DNA of 12,653 nt from Nitriliruptor sp040882075. Its GTDB lineage: Bacteria; Actinomycetota; Nitriliruptoria; Nitriliruptorales; Nitriliruptoraceae. The stretch lies in assembly GCF_040882075.1 (NCBI RefSeq), contig NZ_JBBEBZ010000192.1, positions 1 through 12,653 on the forward strand, read 5' to 3'. The notes under the pieces were generated by a model. It did not search any database, was not told the DNA's origin, and was given only the letters and a program-made list of their open reading frames with translations. The position numbers and the translations under genes were made by a program. Below are positions 1 through 6,746 of this stretch, in pieces. Each line of letters opens with the position of its first letter. Positions within the stretch are counted from its first letter, which is position 1.

Positions 1-1
1 C

Positions 2-1096
2 CCGAAGATGTGCACGTTCGCCTGTCCGGTCACGTCGGCGACGGGGCGCGACGATGCGGTCCCGTGGAGCTTCCACCGGACCGTGAGCGACCTGGCGACG
101 GGTCGGTTGCCGCTGGTCGCCGAGGCCGCCGATCGGCTCACGGCCTGCAGCGGTTGCCTGGCGTGCCAGGTGCCGTGCGTCTTCGACCAGGACGTGCCGG
201 CGCAGGTGCGGGCGGGGCGGGCCGCGTTGGTCGACGCCGGTGTGGCGGACCCCGTCGTCGCAGCAGCGATCGCCCACGTCGCCGACGGGCGGAACCCCGC
301 GGGGTCCCCGCTCCCGGTCGCTCCGCCGGGTGACGACGACCTGACCACCCTGATCGTCGCCGGCTGCCGTGACGACGGCGCATCCCTCGATGCCGTGGTC
401 GCGGTGCTGCGCGCCGCGGGGGAGCGGGTCGCGGTCCACGTCCCCGAAGGCTGCTGCGGGGCGCTGCTCGACGACCTCGGCGCACGGGATGCGGCTGCAT
501 CCGCCCGGCGACGCCTCGCCGTCGAGGTCGCCGACCACACCGTGGACACGCTGGACGCCGCGGCCGATCCCGATGACGCGGTGACCATCGTCGCCACCGA
601 CCCGCACTGCCTCGGCTCTCTCCGCTCGGCGGGGCTGACCGTCACCGACGTCGCTTCCCACCTCGACGCGGCCGTCACCGACGGCCGGTTGCGCTTCACG
701 GGCAGCTCCTGGGCGGCGACCTGGCACGACCCGTGCGTCCTGGCCCGCGGCGAGGGTGTCACGGCCGCCCCCCGCCGCGTCCTGACCGCTGCGGGCGCAG
801 AGCTGATCGAGCCGGAGCACCACGGGGAGCGGACCGGGTGCAGCGGCGCTGGGCTCGGGATGGACCAGCTCGATCCGGCAGCTGCCGGCGCCACGGCGGC
901 GCTCCGCGTCCGCGAGCTCGGCACGGGACCGGTGGTCACCGGGTGCGCCCGGGCCGCCGAGCGGCTGCGCGCCGCCGGTGCGGACGTCGCCGACCTCCCC
1001 TCCGTGCTCGTCACCCGCCTCGCCGGGTCACCCGAGCACCCGCCGGGAACCCCTGCAGCCGGCTCTGCCGGCACCTCGGAAGGGAGCTCCTCGTGA
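2..1096 (+). CDS. (Fe-S)-binding protein with two cysteine-rich (CCG) domains, GlpC/GlcF-like; 5' end missing
   Basis: This is an electron-transfer subunit of the heterodisulfide reductase/GlpC/glycolate oxidase Fe-S family, which passes electrons from a partner dehydrogenase to the quinone pool. The frame is open to the left edge and reads PKMCTFACPV, the second half of a CxxCPKxCxxxCP ferredoxin motif, so the true start lies outside the window. The ATG at 8 is internal. Counting from that ATG, a complete second cluster motif CSGCLACQVPC has Cys 47, 50, 53 and 57. A first cysteine-rich domain carries GCCGAL, and a second begins HDPCVLAR and ends in TGCSGAG. The last motif is normally CCGxG, so one cysteine is replaced by serine. 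The stop overlaps the next gene's start (GTGA). The family is clear. The physiological partner is unknown; glpD is nearby but on the opposite strand. Confidence 0.85.
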   Translation, partial: PKMCTFACPVTSATGRDDAVPWSFHRTVSDLATGRLPLVAEAADRLTACSGCLACQVPCVFDQDVPAQVRAGRAALVDAGVADPVVAAAIAHVADGRNPAGSPLPVAPPGDDDLTTLIVAGCRDDGASLDAVVAVLRAAGERVAVHVPEGCCGALLDDLGARDAAASARRRLAVEVADHTVDTLDAAADPDDAVTIVATDPHCLGSLRSAGLTVTDVASHLDAAVTDGRLRFTGSSWAATWHDPCVLARGEGVTAAPRRVLTAAGAELIEPEHHGERTGCSGAGLGMDQLDPAAAGATAALRVRELGTGPVVTGCARAAERLRAAGADVADLPSVLVTRLAGSPEHPPGTPAAGSAGTSEGSSS

Positions 1097-2016
1097 GCGC
1101 GCCGTACGGACCGCCCCTGCTCGTGTCGAACCCGAGCGCCGGCAACGACCGCGGCGCCGTCCTGCGCGCCGCGTCCGCCGAGCTCCACCGGCTCGGGCTC
1201 GACCACGACGTCGCCGAGACCACCGGGGCGGGGGATGCCACCCGCATCGCCCGGGAAGCGGTCGCCGCCGGGAGGCGCTTCGTGGTGGCCGTCGGGGGTG
1301 ACGGGACGATCCACGAGGTGGTGAACGGGCTCGTCGATCCCGAGACGGGCCAGCCGCACGCGGAGGACACCGTGCTCGGCATCCTGCCGGGCGGCAGCGG
1401 AGGTGACCTCGCACGGACCTTCGGCTTCGACCGTCGGCCCGAACGGGCGGTGCGTCACCTCCTCGGCGACACCACCAACGCGTTCGATGTCGGCCGGGTC
1501 CGGCTCACGGGTCGTGACGGGCAGCCACGCACGGTGCTGTTCGCCAACATCGCCGAGGCCGGGTACGGCGGCACGGTCACCGCGCTCGCCGCACGGCTGC
1601 CACGCCGGTTCGGGCAGAGCCGCTACGCGGTCGCCACGATCGCGGCCGTCGCGCGGTTCCGGCTGGTCGAGACCACGATCGCGCTCGACAGCTCCGAACG
1701 CACCGAGGCCATCAGCAACGTCATCGTCGCCAACGGTCAGTTCTTCGGCGGAGGGATGAACGTGGCGCCGCGTGCCCTGCCGTGGGACGGGCGCTTCAAC
1801 GTCCAGGCGTGGACCGGCACCCCGATGGACGTGATCCGCGCGGGCTCGGCGCTGCGCAAGGGCACGCACACCTCGCGCTCCGACGTGCGTGAGTGGAACA
1901 GCGCGACCGTCCGGGTCGACGGGCCCCCGTTGATCGTCGAAGCGGACGGCGAGGTGCTCGGGACCACGCCGGCCGTCTTCGACCTGCTCCCCGGGGTGCT
2001 GCGGATCAAGCTGTAG
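1093..2016 (+). CDS. Diacylglycerol kinase family lipid kinase (YegS/DgkB-like)
   Basis: This cytosolic or membrane-associated kinase phosphorylates a lipid such as diacylglycerol or a related long-chain lipid, probably recycling it to phosphatidic acid. The predicted protein has 307 residues, normal for the family. It opens with a nucleotide-binding strand LLVSNPSAG (about 9-17), then the signature VGGDGTIHEVVNGL (67-80), then LPGGSGGDLART (98-109), the counterpart of the usual PxGTGNDxAR loop but with GSGGD. A C-terminal beta-sandwich containing FFGGGMNVAPRA follows. The GTG at 1093 is chosen because it overlaps the upstream stop as GTGA, has a GGGAG ribosome site about 6 bases before it, and gives the expected N-terminus. 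Longer upstream extension in this frame is not family-like. The gene ends 3 bp from the convergent glpD, leaving no room for a terminator of its own. The exact lipid substrate cannot be read from sequence. Confidence 0.9.
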   Translation: MSAPYGPPLLVSNPSAGNDRGAVLRAASAELHRLGLDHDVAETTGAGDATRIAREAVAAGRRFVVAVGGDGTIHEVVNGLVDPETGQPHAEDTVLGILPGGSGGDLARTFGFDRRPERAVRHLLGDTTNAFDVGRVRLTGRDGQPRTVLFANIAEAGYGGTVTALAARLPRRFGQSRYAVATIAAVARFRLVETTIALDSSERTEAISNVIVANGQFFGGGMNVAPRALPWDGRFNVQAWTGTPMDVIRAGSALRKGTHTSRSDVREWNSATVRVDGPPLIVEADGEVLGTTPAVFDLLPGVLRIKL

Positions 2017-2019
2017 CGG

Positions 2020-3678
2020 TCAGCTGCCGGCGGGGAGGGGGACCACGCCGCGCTCGGTGCGGACCGCGGCGAGGTAGTGGGCGATCTCCGCCTCCCGCCG
2101 GTCGTCGCTCCAGCCGAGCTCGCCGGCGAGGAGGTCCGCGCACCACGCCACCGCCTCGGCCCCGCCTGCCTGCCGGTGACGGGTCGACACGCGCAGGCGT
2201 CGCTGGAGCAGATCGTCGAGCCGACCGACCAGTTCGTGGCGGACCGCCCACCGGGCCTCGCCACGCAGGTAGGGCAGCCCCGGGACGAGGGGGGCGAGCT
2301 CGCCGTGTGCCACGCAGGCGGCCAGGACGTCGGCAGCCCGGTCGCCGTGACGGTGGTGGAGGCCACCGAGCAGGCTCGGGTCGAGCCCAGCGGACGCTGC
2401 AGCCTCGGAGCCGCGCAGTCGCTCACGCCCCTCGGCGACGCTGCCGCGTGAGCCGAGCGCGGTACGGGTGGTCCGTGAGCGCCGCGGCCAACCCTCGGCG
2501 CGGGCGAGCCGGTCCACGACGTCCGCGGCCATACGACGGAACGTCGTCAGCTTCCCGCCCGTGATGCTGACGAGTCCGCTGGGGCCCTCGACGATGGTGT
2601 GTCGGCGGGACAGGTCCGAGGTCGTCGAACCGTCGCCCCCGGCCAGCAGCGGTCGCAACCCCGCCCAGGCCCCCACCGCGTCGCTGACCGTCAGGTCGGT
2701 CCCGAAGGCGGTGTTCGTGGCCTCCAGCACGTAGGCGGCGTCGGTCGGGAGCAGGCTCGGGTCGTCCAGACCGTGGTCGTGGAGGTCGTCGGTCGTGCCG
2801 ACGTACACCTGCTCACCCCACGGGATGGCGAACAGGCGCCGCCCGTCACCGGCGGCCGAGGGCAGGACGATGGCCGCGTTGATGGGCAGCTCGCCGCGAT
2901 CGAAGACCAGGTGGACGCCGCGCACGGGCAACACCGCCAGCTCGTCGCTGGTGGGATCGTCGAGCTGGCGCACGGCACCGGCCCACACCCCGCTGGCTGA
3001 CACCGTCCACCGGGCGCTGATCGTCCGCGTCGCACCGGTCAGCACGTCGCGGAGCTCGGCGCCGACCACGCGACCGCTCACTCGGTGCAGGTCGACGACC
3101 TCGGTGTGGGTGGCCACGACGGCGCCCTCAGCGATCGCCGCCCGCGCCACCTCGAGGGTCAGGCGAGCGTCGTCGGTCCGACAGTCCCAGTACCGCACGC
3201 CGCCACGGCGCAAGCCCCGCGCCAGACCCGGGGCCGCCGCGAGCACCCCGGCCGCGTCGAGACGATCGTGGTGTGCGACCCCCCGGCCGGCTGCCAGAGC
3301 GTCGTAAACGGTCATACCGACGCGCAGCAGGGCGAGGTCGAGCGACGAGTCCGTGGGGATCACGAAGGGCAGCGGGAGCACCAGGTGCGGCGCCATCCGG
3401 CGCAGGCGGTCGCGCTCGCGCACACCCTCGGCGACCATGGCCACGTCGCCGGTCGCCAGGTAACGGGCACCGCCGTGGACCAGCCGCGACGACCGTGACG
3501 ACGTCCCGGAGGCCAGGTCACCGCGCTCGACGAGGGCTACGGATGCGCCGCGCGACGCGGCATCGAGCGCGACGCCGACCCCGGTGATGCCCCCGCCGAT
3601 GACCAGCACGTCGACGCGTTCGGGGAGGCGGTCGACCTGCTCGTCACGCCGAAGGACGGCACGGGGGGCGACGGGCAC
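2020..3678 (-). CDS. glpD: Glycerol-3-phosphate dehydrogenase/oxidase, FAD-dependent
   Basis: It oxidises sn-glycerol-3-phosphate to dihydroxyacetone phosphate at the membrane, feeding electrons to quinone; it is the aerobic route for glycerol and phospholipid glycerol. The 552 residues match the usual length. An N-terminal FAD Rossmann motif VLVIGGGITGVGVALDAASR (24-43) is followed by the GlpD signature SGTSSRSSRLVHGGARYL (57-74). Further on are VYVGTTDD and ITGGKLTTFRRMA, typical of the FAD-dependent oxidoreductase fold, and then the C-terminal DAO_C helical domain (about the last 150 residues). The start is a GTG with GAGG six bases upstream. The gene is convergent with the lipid kinase (3-bp gap) and divergent from the M24 peptidase (85-bp spacer). 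It is probably monocistronic in this window, since no glpF or glpK is seen here. Confidence 0.95.
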   Translation of the reverse strand: MPVAPRAVLRRDEQVDRLPERVDVLVIGGGITGVGVALDAASRGASVALVERGDLASGTSSRSSRLVHGGARYLATGDVAMVAEGVRERDRLRRMAPHLVLPLPFVIPTDSSLDLALLRVGMTVYDALAAGRGVAHHDRLDAAGVLAAAPGLARGLRRGGVRYWDCRTDDARLTLEVARAAIAEGAVVATHTEVVDLHRVSGRVVGAELRDVLTGATRTISARWTVSASGVWAGAVRQLDDPTSDELAVLPVRGVHLVFDRGELPINAAIVLPSAAGDGRRLFAIPWGEQVYVGTTDDLHDHGLDDPSLLPTDAAYVLEATNTAFGTDLTVSDAVGAWAGLRPLLAGGDGSTTSDLSRRHTIVEGPSGLVSITGGKLTTFRRMAADVVDRLARAEGWPRRSRTTRTALGSRGSVAEGRERLRGSEAAASAGLDPSLLGGLHHRHGDRAADVLAACVAHGELAPLVPGLPYLRGEARWAVRHELVGRLDDLLQRRLRVSTRHRQAGGAEAVAWCADLLAGELGWSDDRREAEIAHYLAAVRTERGVVPLPAGS

Positions 3679-3714
3679 GGCGGACCTCGGTCGATGGACG
3701 CGGCGGGGAGCGCG

Positions 3715-3728
3715 AGCCTACGTAGGAT
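3715..3728. promoter_or_regulatory. Possible overlapping divergent -10 elements around the palindrome CCTACGTAGG
   Basis: The 85-bp spacer between divergent glpD and the M24 peptidase gene holds a perfect 10-bp palindrome at 3717-3726. On the + strand TAGGAT (3723-3728) fits the actinobacterial TANNNT -10 pattern, and on the - strand TAGGCT (3720-3715) does too, so two back-to-back promoters could share the site. No convincing -35 is seen for either. The palindrome could instead be an operator. This is a weak call based on position and short matches. Confidence 0.3.
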
Positions 3729-3752
3729 GCGGTCACCCACCCTCACCGTCAC

Positions 3753-3766
3753 GGGAGCCAGCGTTG
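3753..3766 (+). promoter_or_regulatory. Ribosome site GGGAG deciding a TTG start for the M24 peptidase
   Basis: GGGAG at 3753-3757 lies six bases before TTG at 3764-3766. There is no ATG or GTG at the family N-terminus in this frame. Upstream in-frame ATGs at 3584 and just after lie inside the divergent glpD gene and give a non-family extension, so the TTG is preferred. Confidence 0.7.
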
Positions 3767-4870
3767 CCGGACCCGACCGACGACCGTCTCGGCCGACTGC
3801 GCGCGGCGATGCGCACCCGTGGCGTCGACGCGCTGCTGGTCGGCCCGTCCGCGGACCTGCGCTACCTGGTCGGCTACCACGCGTTGCCGCTCGAGCGGTT
3901 GACGCTGCTGGTCGTCCCGGCTGACGGCCCGGCAGCTCTGGTCGTCCCCGAACTCGAGGAGCCGCGGGCCGTCGACAGCGGAGCGGCTGCACACGCGGAC
4001 CTCGTCACGTGGTCCGAGACCGAGGACCCGATCGCGCGCGTCGTCGACCGGCTCCAGGTGGCCGGCATCGACCTGCGTGGCACCTTCGCGCTGCAGGACC
4101 GGCTGTGGACCTCGTTCACGCTCGCGCTCCAGGCCGCCATCGGCGGCGCCAGCTGGGTCCCGGGGTCGTCGGTGATGCGGGACCTGCGGCTCATCAAGAC
4201 GCCGGCCGAGGTCGAGGCGCTCCGCGAGGTCGGCGCTGCCATCGATGCCGTCCACGCGGTGGTCCCGGACCTGCTCCGGGCTGGCCGGACCGAAGCCGAG
4301 GTCGGCCGCGATATCGCCGACCGGATCCTCGAGGACCACGACGAGGTCAACTTCGTCATCGTCGCCTCCGGTCCGAACGGCGCCTCGCCGCACCACGAGA
4401 CGGGCGACCGGGTGCTCGAGGTCGGCGATGCGGTGGTGGTCGACATCGGCGGTACCCGCGCCGGCTACTGCTCGGACAGCACGCGCGACTACGCCATCGG
4501 CCACCTCCCCGACGGGTACGCCGAACTCCACGCCGTGCTCGAGCGTGCCCAGGACCTCGCCGTCGATGCGGTCCGCCCGGGTGCTCCCGCCGAAGCCATC
4601 GACGCCGCCGCGCGCGACCACATCACGGCCGCCGGCTACGGCGAGAGGTTCGTGCACCGCACCGGCCACGGGATCGGGGTCGAGGAGCACGAGGAGCCGT
4701 GGATCGTGGCGGGCAACGACGAACCGGTCGCGGCCGGTATGGCGTTCTCGATCGAGCCGGGCATCTACGTGCCCGGTCGCTACGGGTCGCGCATCGAGGA
4801 CATCGTGGTGGTCACCGACACCGGCGTGGAACGCGTCAACCACCGACCTCGCGAGGTCGTGGTCGTCTGA
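3764..4870 (+). CDS. M24 family metallopeptidase (Xaa-Pro aminopeptidase/dipeptidase-like)
   Basis: A cytosolic metallopeptidase expected to release the N-terminal residue from Xaa-Pro peptides. From the TTG start it has 368 residues, the normal size for bacterial PepQ-like enzymes. Residues 1 to about 130 form the creatinase-type N-terminal domain (DALLVGPSADLRYLVGY). The pita-bread catalytic domain carries all five metal ligands: Asp227 in VVVDIGG, Asp238 in YCSDSTRDY, His302 in GHGIG, Glu331 in SIEPGIY and Glu345 in SRIED. His211 and His309 are in the usual catalytic-histidine positions. It is the first gene of a same-strand run; the GNAT gene follows 42 bp later. A related creatinase-like amidinohydrolase activity is possible but less likely. 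Confidence 0.9.
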   Translation: MPDPTDDRLGRLRAAMRTRGVDALLVGPSADLRYLVGYHALPLERLTLLVVPADGPAALVVPELEEPRAVDSGAAAHADLVTWSETEDPIARVVDRLQVAGIDLRGTFALQDRLWTSFTLALQAAIGGASWVPGSSVMRDLRLIKTPAEVEALREVGAAIDAVHAVVPDLLRAGRTEAEVGRDIADRILEDHDEVNFVIVASGPNGASPHHETGDRVLEVGDAVVVDIGGTRAGYCSDSTRDYAIGHLPDGYAELHAVLERAQDLAVDAVRPGAPAEAIDAAARDHITAAGYGERFVHRTGHGIGVEEHEEPWIVAGNDEPVAAGMAFSIEPGIYVPGRYGSRIEDIVVVTDTGVERVNHRPREVVVV

Positions 4871-4912
4871 GCTGAGTGCGTGTCGGTCCACGGGACCGAC
4901 GAGGAGAGTCCG

Positions 4913-5371
4913 ATGAGCGACACCGGAACCCGCCCCGACATCCAGGTCCAGCGGGCCCGCATCGAGGAGGTACGCCTCCTCGCGGAGGAGTACCGGGCCG
5001 AGCAGGTCGCCGCGGCGGCGGACGGCCGACCGAGCGACGTCCCGCTCCCGCAGGGAGGCATCTTCTGGCTGGCCCGGGACGGGGCGGCGGAGCTCCTCGG
5101 GTACGCCGCGGGGACGATGCGGCCGATCGGGTGCCAGATCGGGCCGGTCTTCACGCGGTCCGAGGCGCGGCGACGCGGGGTGGGCGAAGCGCTGCTCACG
5201 GCGATCCAGGCGTGGGCCGAAGCGACCCGCGTCCCCGTCGTCGAGATCTCGGTCGCGGCCGACAACACCGGGGGTCAAGCCTTCCTCGGATCCGTCGGCT
5301 ACGTCCCCCGCCGGGTCCTGATGTCCCTGACGCCCGGCGAACCCGAGACCCACACCCCGAACCAGTGGTGA
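4913..5371 (+). CDS. GNAT family N-acetyltransferase
   Basis: This 152-residue single-domain enzyme should transfer an acetyl group from acetyl-CoA to an amine; the substrate is unknown. The acetyl-CoA pyrophosphate loop (motif A) is visible as VFTRSEARRRGVGEALLTAI, with RRRGVG at residues 86-91. Motif B follows as ISVAADNTGGQAFLGSVGY. The ATG at 4913 is preferred over an in-frame GTG at 4880 because GAGGAG at 4901-4906 sits six bases before it. It lies 42 bp after the M24 peptidase gene, and its stop overlaps the start of the small membrane-protein gene as GTGA. It could act on a product of the operon, but nothing in the sequence shows which. Confidence 0.85.
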   Translation: MSDTGTRPDIQVQRARIEEVRLLAEEYRAEQVAAAADGRPSDVPLPQGGIFWLARDGAAELLGYAAGTMRPIGCQIGPVFTRSEARRRGVGEALLTAIQAWAEATRVPVVEISVAADNTGGQAFLGSVGYVPRRVLMSLTPGEPETHTPNQW

Positions 5372-5703
5372 GCTCCACCGCGGGTGGACCACACCGGACC
5401 TCCGGTCGACCCCTCATCGATGGTGCGGTCCGGAGGGTGTTGATCGCGGGTGCGATCGTGTCGCTGCTCGGTGCCGTGGTCGTCGGGGCCCTCGGCACGC
5501 GCGGCGGCGGCTCGCTCGCGGCGGCGCTGCTCGGTGTGGCCCTGACCTGCGGCATCGCCGGTCTGGCGGCGCTCGTCGGCGCCGTACGCGCGGAGCTGCA
5601 GGGGCGACCGGACCCGCGGCGGCGCATCGTCGGCGGCCTGGGTCTGCTCCTGCTCGCTCCGGTGATGCTGATGCTCGCGGCCGGCGCGGCGGGTGCCGGG
5701 TGA
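5368..5703 (+). CDS. Small membrane protein with three predicted helices, unknown function
   Basis: I do not recognise this 111-residue protein. After a short polar N-terminus it has three hydrophobic stretches: about 24-43 (VLIAGAIVSLLGAVVVGALG), 49-76 (Ala/Leu-rich) and 88-111 (GGLGLLLLAPVMLMLAAGAA). They are separated by short loops, the second of which is charged (RAELQGRPDPRRR). The start is GTG at 5368, overlapping the GNAT stop as GTGA; an immediately preceding GTG at 5365 is equally possible. The stop overlaps the next start in the same way, so it is embedded in the operon and likely co-translated. The antisense frame is also open here, but the hydrophobic pattern and tight spacing favour the + strand. 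Confidence 0.6.
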   Translation: MSSTAGGPHRTSGRPLIDGAVRRVLIAGAIVSLLGAVVVGALGTRGGGSLAAALLGVALTCGIAGLAALVGAVRAELQGRPDPRRRIVGGLGLLLLAPVMLMLAAGAAGAG

Positions 5704-6746
5704 GCGCCCCGAGCCCCACCCTCGGTCGTGCCGGTGGCGAGCACCGGGTGCTCGAACCTCCAGGTGCCGCACCCTTGACGGCCACCCGGCTCGATGCGCT
5801 CGCCGAACTGTGGGACGGTGAGCTCCGTCTCGATCTCGAAGCCCTCGTGCTCAACCCCGTCGATCACCGCGCCTGGATCGAACGCCTCGGGTCGGACCCC
5901 GTGCGGCTCGCCGGCGCGCTCGTCGAGTCGATCGCCGAGCGCGGCGGCTTCGGGGCCGAGGCATCGGGCGGCACCGTGATAGGGCGCATCGTCACCATCG
6001 GCGACGCCCACCCGCACGAGGTGGAGCTCGAGCAGCGTGTCGGCGTCGCGCTGCCCGCGACGGCGCTCCCGGTGTTCGCGGCTCCCGGTCCCACGTGGGA
6101 CGGGGGACGGGTCGTCCCGCTCACCGGGCACGCGATCGTGCCGGCTCGCGCGGTGACCGTCCCCGTCGGCGACACCGAACCGACCCTCGCCGACCTGCTG
6201 ACCCGGTACGCCGACCTCCCGGCCACGCTGCCCGGCGGCCAGCGCACCCTCGTCATCGGCTTCGACCGTCCCGGCGGAGCGCTCGCGGTCGCGATCGCGG
6301 CGAGAGAGGGTCGTCACGTGTCGGTCGTCGTCGGTGGGCTCGCCGAGGCTCGGCTGGCCCGAGCTCTCGGGGCCGACGCGACCGCCGTGCTGCCGCTCGC
6401 TGAGCCCGTCGAGGGCGCCGATCACCTGCGGGCGGAGGGTCGTGCGGACCTGGTGGTCCTGGCCGATCCCGCGGGCGCGGCCCTGGCCGCCCGTTCGGGT
6501 CCAGCGGTGCAGATCATCACCGAACCCGCTCACCGCGACCTGGCCGCTGCGGTCCTCGAACACGCCCAGGCGGCAGGGTGCGGCGTCGCCATCCACGCCG
6601 GTCGCGGGGTGGCCACCGATCGGGGGGACGCGCTGCACCGCCTCCTCGCGGGATGCGACCTCCTACGGCCCACCCTGCGGTGGCTCGCCGGGACGGGGCC
6701 ACGGCCGACGGTCACGCTCGGGCTCGACGACGAGGAGCTGCCGTGA
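5700..6746 (+). CDS. Divergent relative of L-erythro-3,5-diaminohexanoate dehydrogenase (KDD)
   Basis: The 348-residue length and the N-terminal half match the KDD family of anaerobic lysine degradation. HRVLEP (15-20) corresponds to HRVIEP. WDGELRLDLEALVLNPV (38-54) corresponds to the DNEILIDVETLNID region, and IAERGG followed by SGGTVIGRIVTIG (about 78-101) corresponds to ERGK...GSGGMLIGTVEKIG. These comparisons are from memory of the family, not a search. Where the NAD-binding loop GxGGxxG is expected, the sequence reads TLVIGFDRPGGALA (about 182-195), an altered version, and the NPVTG stretch is missing. It may therefore bind a different cofactor, be a non-catalytic paralogue, or have another substrate. 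Start GTG at 5700 and stop at 6746 overlap both neighbours as GTGA. No kamA, kamD, kamE, kce or kal is in the window. Confidence 0.5.
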   Translation: MSAPSPTLGRAGGEHRVLEPPGAAPLTATRLDALAELWDGELRLDLEALVLNPVDHRAWIERLGSDPVRLAGALVESIAERGGFGAEASGGTVIGRIVTIGDAHPHEVELEQRVGVALPATALPVFAAPGPTWDGGRVVPLTGHAIVPARAVTVPVGDTEPTLADLLTRYADLPATLPGGQRTLVIGFDRPGGALAVAIAAREGRHVSVVVGGLAEARLARALGADATAVLPLAEPVEGADHLRAEGRADLVVLADPAGAALAARSGPAVQIITEPAHRDLAAAVLEHAQAAGCGVAIHAGRGVATDRGDALHRLLAGCDLLRPTLRWLAGTGPRPTVTLGLDDEELP

